From assembly GCA_947259865.1 (NCBI GenBank), contig CAMYNZ010000035.1, positions 1 through 15,368 on the forward strand: 15,368 nucleotides of DNA. The letters are read 5' to 3'. The notes beneath the pieces are model-generated. The model did not search any database, was not told the DNA's origin, and worked only from the letters and a program-made list of their open reading frames with translations. The position numbers were made by a program, and so were the translations under genes. This stretch comes from an uncultured Desulfobacterales bacterium (GTDB taxonomy: Bacteria > Desulfobacterota > Desulfobacteria > Desulfobacterales > G020354645). This document shows positions 6,413 through 13,990 of the stretch, piece after piece (the stretch's first letter is position 1; each line of letters starts with the position of its first letter).

Positions 6413-7489
6413 GTGGCATATATCGAAATCATTTCACCGGGCAAAGCCACCGGCGAGACTGCAGAAGTATACAAACAGGCGGTCCGGACCAGCGACAGCA
6501 CTTTGATCCCAAAAATAGTGCAACTTTTCAGCCTGCGGCCGGCCACCATGCAAATGATGCTTCGGAAATTTGAGTTGACCATGTGGGCGGGAAACGTTCC
6601 CCGTCAATTTCGTGAACTGGCGGCCGCTGCAGTATCACGCTTCAACAACTGTCATTATTGAATTGATGCTCACGAAGCATTCCTGCAGGCTGCAGGTGGT
6701 CAAGCTACGCGAGTGGCCCGGTTAATCGACGGCACAGCTCCCAACCCAACGCCGCTGGAAAAAGTGCTGGTCACCTTGGTTAAAAAAACGTTTGGGCAGC
6801 CCGCCCAACTGACCGTCTCTGATCTTGAGCCCCTGCGCGAGATTGTCGCAGATGACGCGCTTGATTATACGCTGGTGGTGGGAAGCTTCCACTTCATCAA
6901 CCGAATGGCTGATTTGCTCGACGTGCCTGTGGAGGCCCTCCCCAAACCGTTACGAAGATTTGAGGCCCTGAGACGTTTGAGCGTCTGGTTCGGCAGCCTT
7001 TTGATGGCCAGGATGGACCTGGACAACCGCGCCTACCCGGTCTCTTACAAAGAGGCGCTCGAAAATATTCGGCCCTTACTCGAGCCTTCTCTGGGCAGCT
7101 TACTTGAAAAAGAACTCCAACCTTTGCAATCAAGGCCGAAAATGATCGAAGCGCTGCAACTGGCCCTGGAGGAGCGCAATGTCCGCAGCAGTCTTGATCG
7201 GGAAACCCTGGCCAAGATTCACCGGGTGGTGGAGGAAGGGCTTCCGGCAAATATTAACGAGGCTGAGGGCTTCCATGACCTTCCGAAGGAGCCGGTTGAG
7301 CGTTTTGCTTTTGTGGGGACCCGTTATGCCCACCGCACCACAACGGATATGATTGAGGGCCTGCGGCAAGAGGGATACGATGATATCGGTATCCTTGACC
7401 TGGCCATCGCCGTGGCCGAGGCCAATCAATGGGCCCGCATCCATCGCCTTTTGGGACTTGATCCGGCGCTGTACTATATTCGATCGTAA
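6413..7489 (+). CDS. AhpD/carboxymuconolactone-decarboxylase-like selenoprotein (in-frame TGA read as Sec83)
   Basis: A 358-residue protein in one frame if the TGA at 6659-6661 is decoded as selenocysteine. The TGA gives FNNCHY-U-IDAHE, which superimposes on the CxYCxxxH redox motif of the AhpD/CMD superfamily. E68, C80, U83 and H87 have the same spacing as E118, C130, C133 and H137 of mycobacterial AhpD. Homology continues beyond the TGA: LTVSDLEPLREIV...FHFINRMADLLDV (about 139-185) is the helix pair that normally follows the motif. A degenerate second CMD-like unit without cysteines ends the protein (EGFHDLPKEPVERFAF...ANQWARIHRLLGL). The start is GTG at 6413 behind AGGGGGTG. Likely role: a thiol/selenol hydroperoxide reductase or alkylhydroperoxidase-like enzyme in the cytoplasm. 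Without Sec insertion only an 82-residue fragment would form. A nonsense-mutated Cys protein is the alternative, but TGA at exactly this codon plus the hairpin favours Sec. Confidence 0.87.
6662..6700 (+). promoter_or_regulatory. Candidate bacterial SECIS element downstream of the Sec codon
   Basis: CCTGCA (6682-6687) pairs with TGCAGG (6691-6696) around GGC, a six-base-pair stem with guanines at the start of the apical loop. The stem begins 20 bases after the TGA, within the distance reported for bacterial SECIS hairpins that recruit SelB. A second small hairpin, ATGCT/AGCAT (6666-6670/6676-6680), lies between. The region is also translated, as expected for bacterial SECIS. Confidence 0.6.
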
Positions 7490-7561
7490 GTAGTTGCCGT
7501 GCCCCCAATGGCATATTTTTACGCTTGCCCTCAATTTAGGGTTTAACACAAGGAGGATGCC

Positions 7562-9970
7562 ATGTTCCGGAAGCTGACAAAACAATCCGGAAGTTTTATC
7601 TGTTTGGGCCTGCCACTGCTGTTTGGGGTCCTGATGTTTTTTTTATGGGTGCCGGTAAAATCGGCGGCGGTGAGCAACCCGATGCAGTTGATTTCTTCCA
7701 AGCGCACTCCGGAGATTCAAATTCCAAAAAATTTATCCGGAGCCGAAATTGATTCTTTTCTGGCCTCCCTGAGTGATGAACAGGTCAGGAAGTTTTTAGC
7801 TCAGAAACTGAAACAAGAAGCGGAGGCCGATGCAGCCTCTGCGGCTAAAGAGCAAACTGCAAAAAAGGCCGGCCATCACGCTGATATTTTCTATGAATTG
7901 GAGCAGCGCACTTCAGCCGCCGGGGATCGGATTATTTCTACTTTTTCAAGCATGGCCACCAGTGCCGGTAAATGGTCCGAGGCCTTTGGCAGACTGGCAG
8001 GCGACAAAGGCGGCAGTCATTTGCTTTTGATGCTTGTTGTCGCTGCGCTGATGATCGGTCTCGGATTTTTTGTCGAACGATTTCTGGGGCGCTTTATCGA
8101 GGATTTCCGAAAACAACTGTTGGCGGCCGTGCCTCCGGGCAAACTGCAAAAACTGGGGCGATTCATTTCACGACTGTTGCTCGACGCCCTGAGTGTTTTT
8201 GTGTATATGTTTACAACGTTTGTGCTTTTTGTTTTGGTCTATGACCGGGGGCAGGCGGGCTATGGTTTTGTCTCAAAAATTCTGATCATCAGCTATTATT
8301 TCAGAGTTGTTATTCTGACCGCCAAAGTGGTGCTTTCGCCGGCTTCGTCATCATTGCGATTGTTGCCATTGATAGACGATGATGCCGTATTTCTATATCG
8401 CTGGTTTACCCGATTTACTATTGTAGCGGCCGTATTCGCCGCACCCGGTTTAATCTTCCGGGATGCGGGCGGGAGCCTGGTAATCTTTACCCAGATATAC
8501 AGTGCGGCGGGATTAAGTCTTACGGTGGTGCTTCTGGCAATGATCTGGAAAAGCCGAAAGCGGGTGGCCGCAGCCATTTCCGGCGGCGATGGGGCGCAAA
8601 CAGACCCGGTTTCCCCTATGCGGGTCAAATTTGCCAAAACCTGGCATTATTTTGCCAGTCTTTATGCCATTGGCATTGGGGGGTTCTGGATGATTAATGT
8701 GCTGATCAGCGGTCGGGGAGAAATCATTAAATTGATCGCCAGCCTGTTTCTGATTCCAATATTTATTGGCCTGGATCAATGGGGTCAGCGCCTGTTGAAA
8801 ATGGCATCCGGAGAACTGCCCGAGACGATTGATTTAAGTGGTGATGACAAACCGGGAAACTCGGATGCGCTGCAGGCTGATAGCGGCATTGATATCAAGC
8901 ACTATGTTCCGATTATCAAAAGGACTTTCAGGATTGTGCTGGTCGCGTTTTTGTTTTTTCTGGCGCTCAGATTATGGGGGATCGACCTGTCCATCGGCCG
9001 AATATTTACCTCCCATGCCCTGACCATTATTGTCACCCTGATACTCGGATTTTTTGTCTGGGAATTTACCAAGGCCAGGATCGATCGCAAACTGCGGGAG
9101 GAAATGCCGGATCAGGATGAGGATGCCGAAGAAGGCGGGGCCGGTGGTTCGCGCAGTGTAACGCTTCTGCTGCTTCTGCGTAAGTTTCTGCTGGCCGTCA
9201 TGTTTATGATTGTTGGGCTGGCAATCCTGTCATCCATTGGCGTCAATATCGCTCCCTTGATTGCCGGTGCCGGCGTTATCGGTCTTGCCATCGGGTTTGG
9301 GGCCCAGACCCTGGTAAAGGATATTATATCCGGTCTATTTTTTCTGGTTGATGATGCTTTTCGGGTGGGGGATTTTGTAGAAACCGCCGGTACAAAAGGT
9401 ATGGTGGAACATATATCCTTGCGCTCTATGAGACTCCGGCATCCGCGGGGCATGGTATATACCATCCCGTTTGGTGGATTGGGATCGGTCACCAATTTCA
9501 GTCGGGATTATATCATTACCAAGCTGGATGTTCGCGTCCGCTATGAAGCCGATATCGACAAAATTAGAAAAATAATCAAAAGGATAAACCTGGAATTACA
9601 AAACCATGAAGAAATCGGTTCGAAGTTACTCGGTAAAATCAAATCCCAGGGCGTCAGAGAGATGGATGATTCGGCTATGATCGTGCGGGTAAAGTTTAAA
9701 ACCATTCCGGGGGAACAATTTGTCATCCGGCGCGAGGTATACCGCCGCATCCAGGAGCTTTTCAGAGAATACAACATCGAATTCGCTCATCGAAATGTTA
9801 CCGTTTATTTGCCGCCGGACGAAACCGGTACGAACGACACCCCAAAACAGGAAATAGGCGATAAAACCGGCCATACAGCTGATAAAAAAGTATTGGAGGC
9901 CGGTGCAGCCGCCGCAATAGCAGCATCCCAAACGGAATTACCCGAGAAAAAGCCCAAAGAGGAGACATAA
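7562..9970 (+). CDS. Large MscS-family mechanosensitive ion channel (YbiO/MscM-like)
   Basis: An 802-residue inner-membrane channel. A hydrophobic signal-like segment (about 11-35) is followed by an extracytoplasmic, Ala/Lys/Glu-rich stretch and about ten helices (near 152-175, 203-228, 236-258, 281-299, 304-329, 361-383, 388-406, 453-474, 482-503 and 533-557). The MscS core then starts. The pore helix LIAGAGVIGLAIGFGAQTLV (567-586) has the glycine/alanine packing typical of TM3, followed by FFLVDDAFRVGDFVE, the beta-domain with IPFGGLGSVTNFSRD, and the C-terminal alpha/beta domain to about 770. The C-tail is Ala/Glu/Lys-rich. An acidic linker (about 513-527) precedes the last helices. Such channels open under membrane tension and release solutes on hypo-osmotic shock. 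ATG 7562 has AAGGAGG five bases upstream. The gap to the selenoprotein gene is 72 bases with no terminator, so co-transcription is plausible. Confidence 0.93.
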   Translation: MFRKLTKQSGSFICLGLPLLFGVLMFFLWVPVKSAAVSNPMQLISSKRTPEIQIPKNLSGAEIDSFLASLSDEQVRKFLAQKLKQEAEADAASAAKEQTAKKAGHHADIFYELEQRTSAAGDRIISTFSSMATSAGKWSEAFGRLAGDKGGSHLLLMLVVAALMIGLGFFVERFLGRFIEDFRKQLLAAVPPGKLQKLGRFISRLLLDALSVFVYMFTTFVLFVLVYDRGQAGYGFVSKILIISYYFRVVILTAKVVLSPASSSLRLLPLIDDDAVFLYRWFTRFTIVAAVFAAPGLIFRDAGGSLVIFTQIYSAAGLSLTVVLLAMIWKSRKRVAAAISGGDGAQTDPVSPMRVKFAKTWHYFASLYAIGIGGFWMINVLISGRGEIIKLIASLFLIPIFIGLDQWGQRLLKMASGELPETIDLSGDDKPGNSDALQADSGIDIKHYVPIIKRTFRIVLVAFLFFLALRLWGIDLSIGRIFTSHALTIIVTLILGFFVWEFTKARIDRKLREEMPDQDEDAEEGGAGGSRSVTLLLLLRKFLLAVMFMIVGLAILSSIGVNIAPLIAGAGVIGLAIGFGAQTLVKDIISGLFFLVDDAFRVGDFVETAGTKGMVEHISLRSMRLRHPRGMVYTIPFGGLGSVTNFSRDYIITKLDVRVRYEADIDKIRKIIKRINLELQNHEEIGSKLLGKIKSQGVREMDDSAMIVRVKFKTIPGEQFVIRREVYRRIQELFREYNIEFAHRNVTVYLPPDETGTNDTPKQEIGDKTGHTADKKVLEAGAAAAIAASQTELPEKKPKEET

Positions 9971-9972
9971 CA

Positions 9973-10084
9973 GACGGTCAAATATTAGAAGTGGTTTCAC
10001 TCAAAATAATTGTCAAAAGTGAATTCTCATTGCTATCAGCCACTGCAGGGGTTGGTTTATTGCACCCCAAAAAACATGACCGTC
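9973..10084. other. Short convergent spacer with a distant inverted repeat
   Basis: GACGGTCA (9973-9980) and TGACCGTC (10077-10084) are perfect inverted copies near the two ends of this 116-base spacer between the channel and MttB-like genes. Small stems such as AGTG/CACT lie inside. No hairpin is followed by a T run on the relevant strand, so no intrinsic terminator can be called for either gene. Confidence 0.3.
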
Positions 10085-10086
10085 GG

Positions 10087-11553
10087 TTACTGAGAGTATA
10101 ATTTCGTGAGTTCTTTTTCTCCTTTTGTTTTCAGCTTTTCCAGGGCGGACAAGGTCCTTTCGGGCAGCGGCGGGACCTTGTGAGTTTCCAATATTTCTTT
10201 TACCCTATCTTTTACGCGGGCACTCATATCTTTGGCTCCCAGGCTTTGCCAGGTTTCATAATGCTGCCGGGTCAAAAGCGAGGGTCTCCAGAGTTCACGT
10301 TTAAAGTGGTGGTAGGTGTGATCTTCCAGCAGAAAGTGACCGCCGGGGCCGACTTTCTGGATGACGTCACGGGCCAATGTTTCTTTGTTAACCGCCAGCC
10401 CTTTTATAAAATACTTGGCCATTCCAATGACCTCATCACCCAGGACCAGCATCTCAGGCGAGCAGATCATCCCCATATCCATATAGCCGACATCGTGGAT
10501 CAGATTTATACCGGCCAGCCCCTGGGCAAAGATTGAAAACGCACTTTCTATGCCGGCCTGGGCATCGATAGTTTTGGCATCGGTAGCACCCGCAAGCCCC
10601 CAGGTCGGAAGCCCGAATGACTGGGCCACCTCGGCCTGGGCAGCAAGACCCAGGCTCGTTTCCGGTGCAGCGACACTTAGCGCGGTGGTAGACATATCAA
10701 AACCGGCAATATTACAGCCAAGGAAACAGGGCGCTCCCGGCTGTTTTAGCTGTACCAGGCAAACACTCATCAATCCCTCGGCGATTGCCAGGGCAACCGC
10801 ACCGGCCAGACTGACCGGGGCTGTTGCTCCCAGCTGCTGGGTTGATCCATGGATTTGAGGCATGAACAATTTGGCTGAATTAAATGTCCGCTCAACCACT
10901 TCTTCCGGAAACACCAGGGGCGTGATCGGTTCAGGATAGGTAACTAAAAAGGGTTTTTCTCGCAGCCTATCAATGCCGCCGGCGATTTCGGCCGCCATTT
11001 CGTAAACCAGTTCATTACCCCTGGGTGAATAACCGATGAATACGATGGGCTTGGTCGTATTGGTGACGACCGCCTCGAATTCATATAGATCAGCTGCAAC
11101 GGCCGGCACATCCTGACTGGATCCCATGGGCATAACCCAATCAATATTGGGCAGGGCGTCGGCAACCCGGGCCCCGCGAGCGATGTCTGCTACACGAGTT
11201 TCATGGATTTCACCGGTCAAGGCATCCCGGGTATTGGGACTGGCCGTGGAAGTCCCGTAGTAGCTTTTGCGTCCCTCAACTTCCAACGCCCGGTTACCCT
11301 GCCGATCGTAGATCGTAAAACCTTTGGGGGCCGTGCGAACACACTCCTGAACCACATACTCCGGCACTTTTACGATATCGTCTTTGACAATGGCACCGGC
11401 CCGCTTCAGCATGTCTCTGGCGCCCGGATGAAGAATTTTGGCGCCGGTCTTTTCGAGTATATCAAAGGCAGACCGTTTGATCTCCCAGATTTGATCTTCA
11501 CTCAATACTCGGAAAAAAACAGAGCGGTTTTCGCTAAAAGATGACTGGATCAT
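10087..11553 (-). CDS. Trimethylamine/glycine-betaine methyltransferase family protein (MttB-like, non-pyrrolysine)
   Basis: A 488-residue member of the MttB superfamily. The N-terminal SEDQIWEIKRSAFDILEKTGAKI and KVPEYVVQECVRTAPKGFTIYDR blocks, the central barrel with APETSLGLAAQAEVAQSFGLP, AGATDAKTIDAQAGIES and NLIHDVGYMDMGMICSPEMLVLGDE, and the C-terminal VGPGGHFLLEDHTYHHFKRELWRPSL block are all typical. In methanogen MttB the amber-coded pyrrolysine precedes the SDAK motif; here that place is ordinary (about Ala323) and the frame has no amber codon. Non-Pyl members such as glycine betaine methyltransferase MtgB demethylate quaternary amines onto a cobalamin-binding partner protein. No corrinoid protein or methyltetrahydrofolate methyltransferase is in the window, so the substrate is open. 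ATG 11553 has AAGGAGG at good spacing. It is probably transcribed alone. Confidence 0.92.
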   Translation of the reverse strand: MIQSSFSENRSVFFRVLSEDQIWEIKRSAFDILEKTGAKILHPGARDMLKRAGAIVKDDIVKVPEYVVQECVRTAPKGFTIYDRQGNRALEVEGRKSYYGTSTASPNTRDALTGEIHETRVADIARGARVADALPNIDWVMPMGSSQDVPAVAADLYEFEAVVTNTTKPIVFIGYSPRGNELVYEMAAEIAGGIDRLREKPFLVTYPEPITPLVFPEEVVERTFNSAKLFMPQIHGSTQQLGATAPVSLAGAVALAIAEGLMSVCLVQLKQPGAPCFLGCNIAGFDMSTTALSVAAPETSLGLAAQAEVAQSFGLPTWGLAGATDAKTIDAQAGIESAFSIFAQGLAGINLIHDVGYMDMGMICSPEMLVLGDEVIGMAKYFIKGLAVNKETLARDVIQKVGPGGHFLLEDHTYHHFKRELWRPSLLTRQHYETWQSLGAKDMSARVKDRVKEILETHKVPPLPERTLSALEKLKTKGEKELTKLYSQ

Positions 11554-11888
11554 TTAAACCTCCTTTCACCCCCAAAACGATTGTTGCCATCAAAACAAGT
11601 CAAAAAGGTAACGCTACCGATAAGGTGTCAATTCGGCAACCGCAGCGGCTTTAACAATCTGGGCCGATGGAGTCAACAAAATTGTTGCCTGACTTTTTCA
11701 TAAAAATTAATGAGAATCTTGTACATAAAGGAAAAAAGAGCGTAGATGCAAAATCCAGCTGTTAACATTAATTGAGCATAACAAAATGTAGAAAACGAAG
11801 CAAAAGTGCGGATCTTAACCGAAAACGACCATTCAAATCCACCAGGGAGTTAAGCATTTTTATTTTAGAGATGAATTTCAGGTGGGAC
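11554..11888. other. Upstream region of the MttB-like gene
   Basis: About 335 bases, A+T-rich, without a credible gene. A TTGACA box on the minus strand (11631-11626) and a TTGACT box (11676-11671) face the methyltransferase gene, but neither has a convincing -10. The near-palindrome CAACAA-AA-TTGTTG (11674-11687) could be a regulator site. ATTGTTGCC occurs twice (11580 and 11681). Confidence 0.4.
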
Positions 11889-11961
11889 GGGCACAATTAA
11901 TTCAGGGGTCAGGGAGTTTATTTTACGAGCCGGCTGCATGGGCCGCGATAGCGAGTGCAAT

Positions 11962-11981
11962 CCCCGCAGCTGGCTGCGGGG
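11962..11981. repeat. REP-like hairpin 1
   Basis: CCCCGCAGC-TG-GCTGCGGGG is a perfect nine-base inverted repeat with a two-base centre. It is followed by TTAGCGAGCGAATC. It resembles hairpin 2, differing at one position in the stem, and looks like a dispersed extragenic palindrome. Confidence 0.7.
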
Positions 11982-12026
11982 TTAGCGAGCGAATCAGAAT
12001 AGATAGAATTCCTATCGGTGAAGATG

Positions 12027-12046
12027 CCCTGCAGCGTGCTGCAGGG
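12027..12046. repeat. REP-like hairpin 2
   Basis: CCCTGCAGC-GT-GCTGCAGGG is a perfect nine-base inverted repeat with a two-base centre, 45 bases after hairpin 1. The stem change (C to T) is compensated on the other arm (G to A), so pairing is conserved. It is followed by TACGCTTCAATC. Confidence 0.7.
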
Positions 12047-12310
12047 TACGCTTCAATCATCAGCGACTGCATCGTGCAAACTCATGCATAACGGGTCGTA
12101 ACCAAAGAACAGCGATTAGACATTATAACAATAGGTTAGGGGTAAAATCAACATCGTGCCCCGAAGATAGGCTTGGGTTACCGCCTGTTCTTTGGCAACG
12201 CTCCCTAATGCATTCAAACAGTGCACGATTTCGCTGCTGATAATTCATTCCGCTATTATCAAAGGTTGGCAGGAATAACTTTCCGACCCCTCAATTAATT
12301 AGCCCAATTT

Positions 12311-13990
12311 TCAGGATTGTGGAAAATCGATGGTGGGACTCGGACTGGATTGGATACGGTTGGGTTTTAATATTTCACCCTTCAAAGTTCCCAAATGCCG
12401 TCCATTGGCGACCGTGATTTCCCCATTTACGATGACATGGTCGATACCCTCTGCGAGTTGGGTTCCATTTTCATAGGTTGCTTTGGCCTGTATTGTCTGG
12501 GGATCGAAAACAACGATGTCGGCCACTTTGTCTTTGTTGATAATTCCGCGATCCCTCAGACCCAGAATTTGAGACGGCAGACCGGTCATTTTGCGAACCC
12601 CTTCTTCTAAAGAAAACAGCTTCTTTTCTCTGACATAGTAGCCTAAAATCTTGGCAAAACAACCATATGTTCGGGGATGCGTGTTGCCTTCGTAAACTAA
12701 AAAACCATCTGAACCGATGGCCACAAAATCCTGTTTGATCATCTCGAAAATGCTTTGCCTTTCACTCATGAGCTTAAACGTGACCATAACGGCGCCCTCT
12801 TCATCGCGGATGAAATCCAACAGCGCATCCAGCAGCTTTTTTTTGGGATAGAGGACCTTCAAAGCATCACCCAATACCATACCCTCAATGTGATGGCTGT
12901 GCATCACCGAAATAATTCTTATTTTCTTGCGAAGGAACCAAAAGATTAATTCTCTGATTAGATATTTTGGAAGAATTTTAATATACTGCGGTACATCCTG
13001 GAGATACGAAGAATAGATCATCTCCATCATTTCATCCATTATTTTTTGCCTGGTAACGGGATTGGATAAGTGTTTCTCAAAATTTTTGTAGACCCATGGC
13101 CGCAAAAATATGCCGCTTAAAGTGCTGGCCGATTCTTGATAAGGATACATATCCGCATAAATATTCAGCCCCCGCTCCCGGGCGAGTTGAATCGTGGAAA
13201 TCATCTGGGGTGTCAATTTCCAGGCGAACCTGCCGCCGGCTTTCCAGTGTGAAATTTGGGCCTGGATACCGGCCTGACGGACAATTTTAACGAGTTCCCC
13301 CATGCCTTTCGATACAACACCGGTGCCTTCATTGCGCATGTGGGAATCGTAAATCCCGCCATAGCCCTGTACTACTTTGCAAAGTTCGATAATTTCTTCG
13401 GTGGTTGACAGGGAACCCGGCGGATACACCAGGCCGGTGCTTAAACCAAAAGCCCCGGCATTCATTCCGTCCCGGACCATCTGTTTCATTTCTTCCAGTT
13501 CAGCTTCGGTTGGAGGACGTTCTTCAACTCCCAGGACACAGGCCCTTACATTGCCGTGGGGTAGGAAAAAAACCAGGTTAGGAGAAATGCCGGTTTCTTC
13601 TATTCTGGAAAAATAGTCCTGGAGTGTGTAGTACATGATCAATTCTTCGGAGCCAAAGAGCTTGGTGAGAAAGTCGGCGTAATACTTTGTGACTTTTTCG
13701 TTAGCCGGGGCAAGACCGATGCCGCATGTCGACACAACCATAGTCGTGACCCCTTGCATAAGATATGCTTCAGCTGTATTTACTCTCAGGATTGTCAGGT
13801 CCGCATGACTGTGCATGTCTATGAATCCGGGTGCCACAACTTTATTGGATGCGTCGATTACTTCGCAGTCCTCTGCGGTTAAATTTTCGCCAATATCTTC
13901 TATTTTATTGTTTCTAATCAAGAGATCAGCGTAGTAACCGTTGCGGCCGGTTCCATCAATTATCAATCCGTCTTTAATTAAGATATCCAT
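12311..13990 (-). CDS. N-acyl-D-amino-acid deacylase (D-aminoacylase) family amidohydrolase
   Basis: A 559-residue metal-dependent amidohydrolase that would hydrolyse N-acyl-D-amino acids to the free D-amino acid in the cytoplasm. The N-terminal MDILIKDGLIIDGTG strand block and GFIDMHSHADL open the TIM barrel. The zinc ligands and catalytic residues of D-aminoacylase are all present: H60 and H62 of HxH, C89 in STCGIG, H217 in DSHMRNEG, H248 in ISHWKAGG, and the catalytic Asp of IGSDGF (about 428). HPRTYG and the C-terminal DRGIINKDKVADIVVFDP block complete the family pattern. The position-89 Cys separates it from dihydroorotases and ureases. Length is slightly above the usual ~480-540 because of an insertion near residues 320-360. 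There is no clear ribosome-binding site before ATG 13990, but the N-terminus fits the family. The stop codon abuts the MITE-like element, so the last residues could have been altered by its insertion. Confidence 0.92.
   Translation of the reverse strand: MDILIKDGLIIDGTGRNGYYADLLIRNNKIEDIGENLTAEDCEVIDASNKVVAPGFIDMHSHADLTILRVNTAEAYLMQGVTTMVVSTCGIGLAPANEKVTKYYADFLTKLFGSEELIMYYTLQDYFSRIEETGISPNLVFFLPHGNVRACVLGVEERPPTEAELEEMKQMVRDGMNAGAFGLSTGLVYPPGSLSTTEEIIELCKVVQGYGGIYDSHMRNEGTGVVSKGMGELVKIVRQAGIQAQISHWKAGGRFAWKLTPQMISTIQLARERGLNIYADMYPYQESASTLSGIFLRPWVYKNFEKHLSNPVTRQKIMDEMMEMIYSSYLQDVPQYIKILPKYLIRELIFWFLRKKIRIISVMHSHHIEGMVLGDALKVLYPKKKLLDALLDFIRDEEGAVMVTFKLMSERQSIFEMIKQDFVAIGSDGFLVYEGNTHPRTYGCFAKILGYYVREKKLFSLEEGVRKMTGLPSQILGLRDRGIINKDKVADIVVFDPQTIQAKATYENGTQLAEGIDHVIVNGEITVANGRHLGTLKGEILKPNRIQSSPSPTIDFPQS

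Larger units (their letters stand above)
11889..12305. mobile_element. Non-coding MITE-like element with terminal inverted repeats
   Basis: The ends are imperfect inverted repeats: left 11889-11910 (contains AATTAATTCAGGGGTC) and right 12285-12305 (contains GACCCCTCAATTAATT), with weaker pairing continuing inward. Inner arms also pair: ATCAGC...ATCGTGCA (12059-12078) with its complement at 12222-12241, and CCAAAGAACAG (12102-12112) with CTGTTCTTTGG (12185-12195). The whole ~417 bases can therefore fold as a nested hairpin. Two perfect small hairpins lie in the left half. No open frame resembles a protein, so the element is non-autonomous. AATTTCAGG (11874-11882) and AATTTTCAGG (12306-12315) outside the ends may be a degraded target duplication. 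GGGGTCAGG-type ends suggest a relation to IS200-like/REP-associated transposases, from memory only. Confidence 0.6.

Noticed and set aside
6413..6661. Separate 82-residue AhpD-like small protein
   Set aside because: The frame continues past TGA with the rest of the same domain and the motif's His; Sec decoding explains it better than a truncated protein.
6713..7489. Independent CDS starting at GTG 6713
   Set aside because: No ribosome-binding site, starts in mid-domain, and is in the same frame as the upstream half.
10027..10074. Possible terminator GGGG...CCCC followed by A run between convergent genes
   Set aside because: On the strand where the hairpin is read the T run precedes the stem, so it does not fit an intrinsic terminator.
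10580..10590. Pyrrolysine in the MttB-like protein
   Set aside because: No in-frame amber codon occurs; the motif before DAK is encoded by ordinary codons.
11882..12091. 69-residue plus-strand ORF inside the MITE-like element
   Set aside because: It is made of the hairpins and inverted repeats and resembles no protein family.
11889..12305. CRISPR array or retron in the long non-coding gap
   Set aside because: No regularly spaced direct repeats and no reverse transcriptase or cas gene nearby; the repeats are inverted, not direct.
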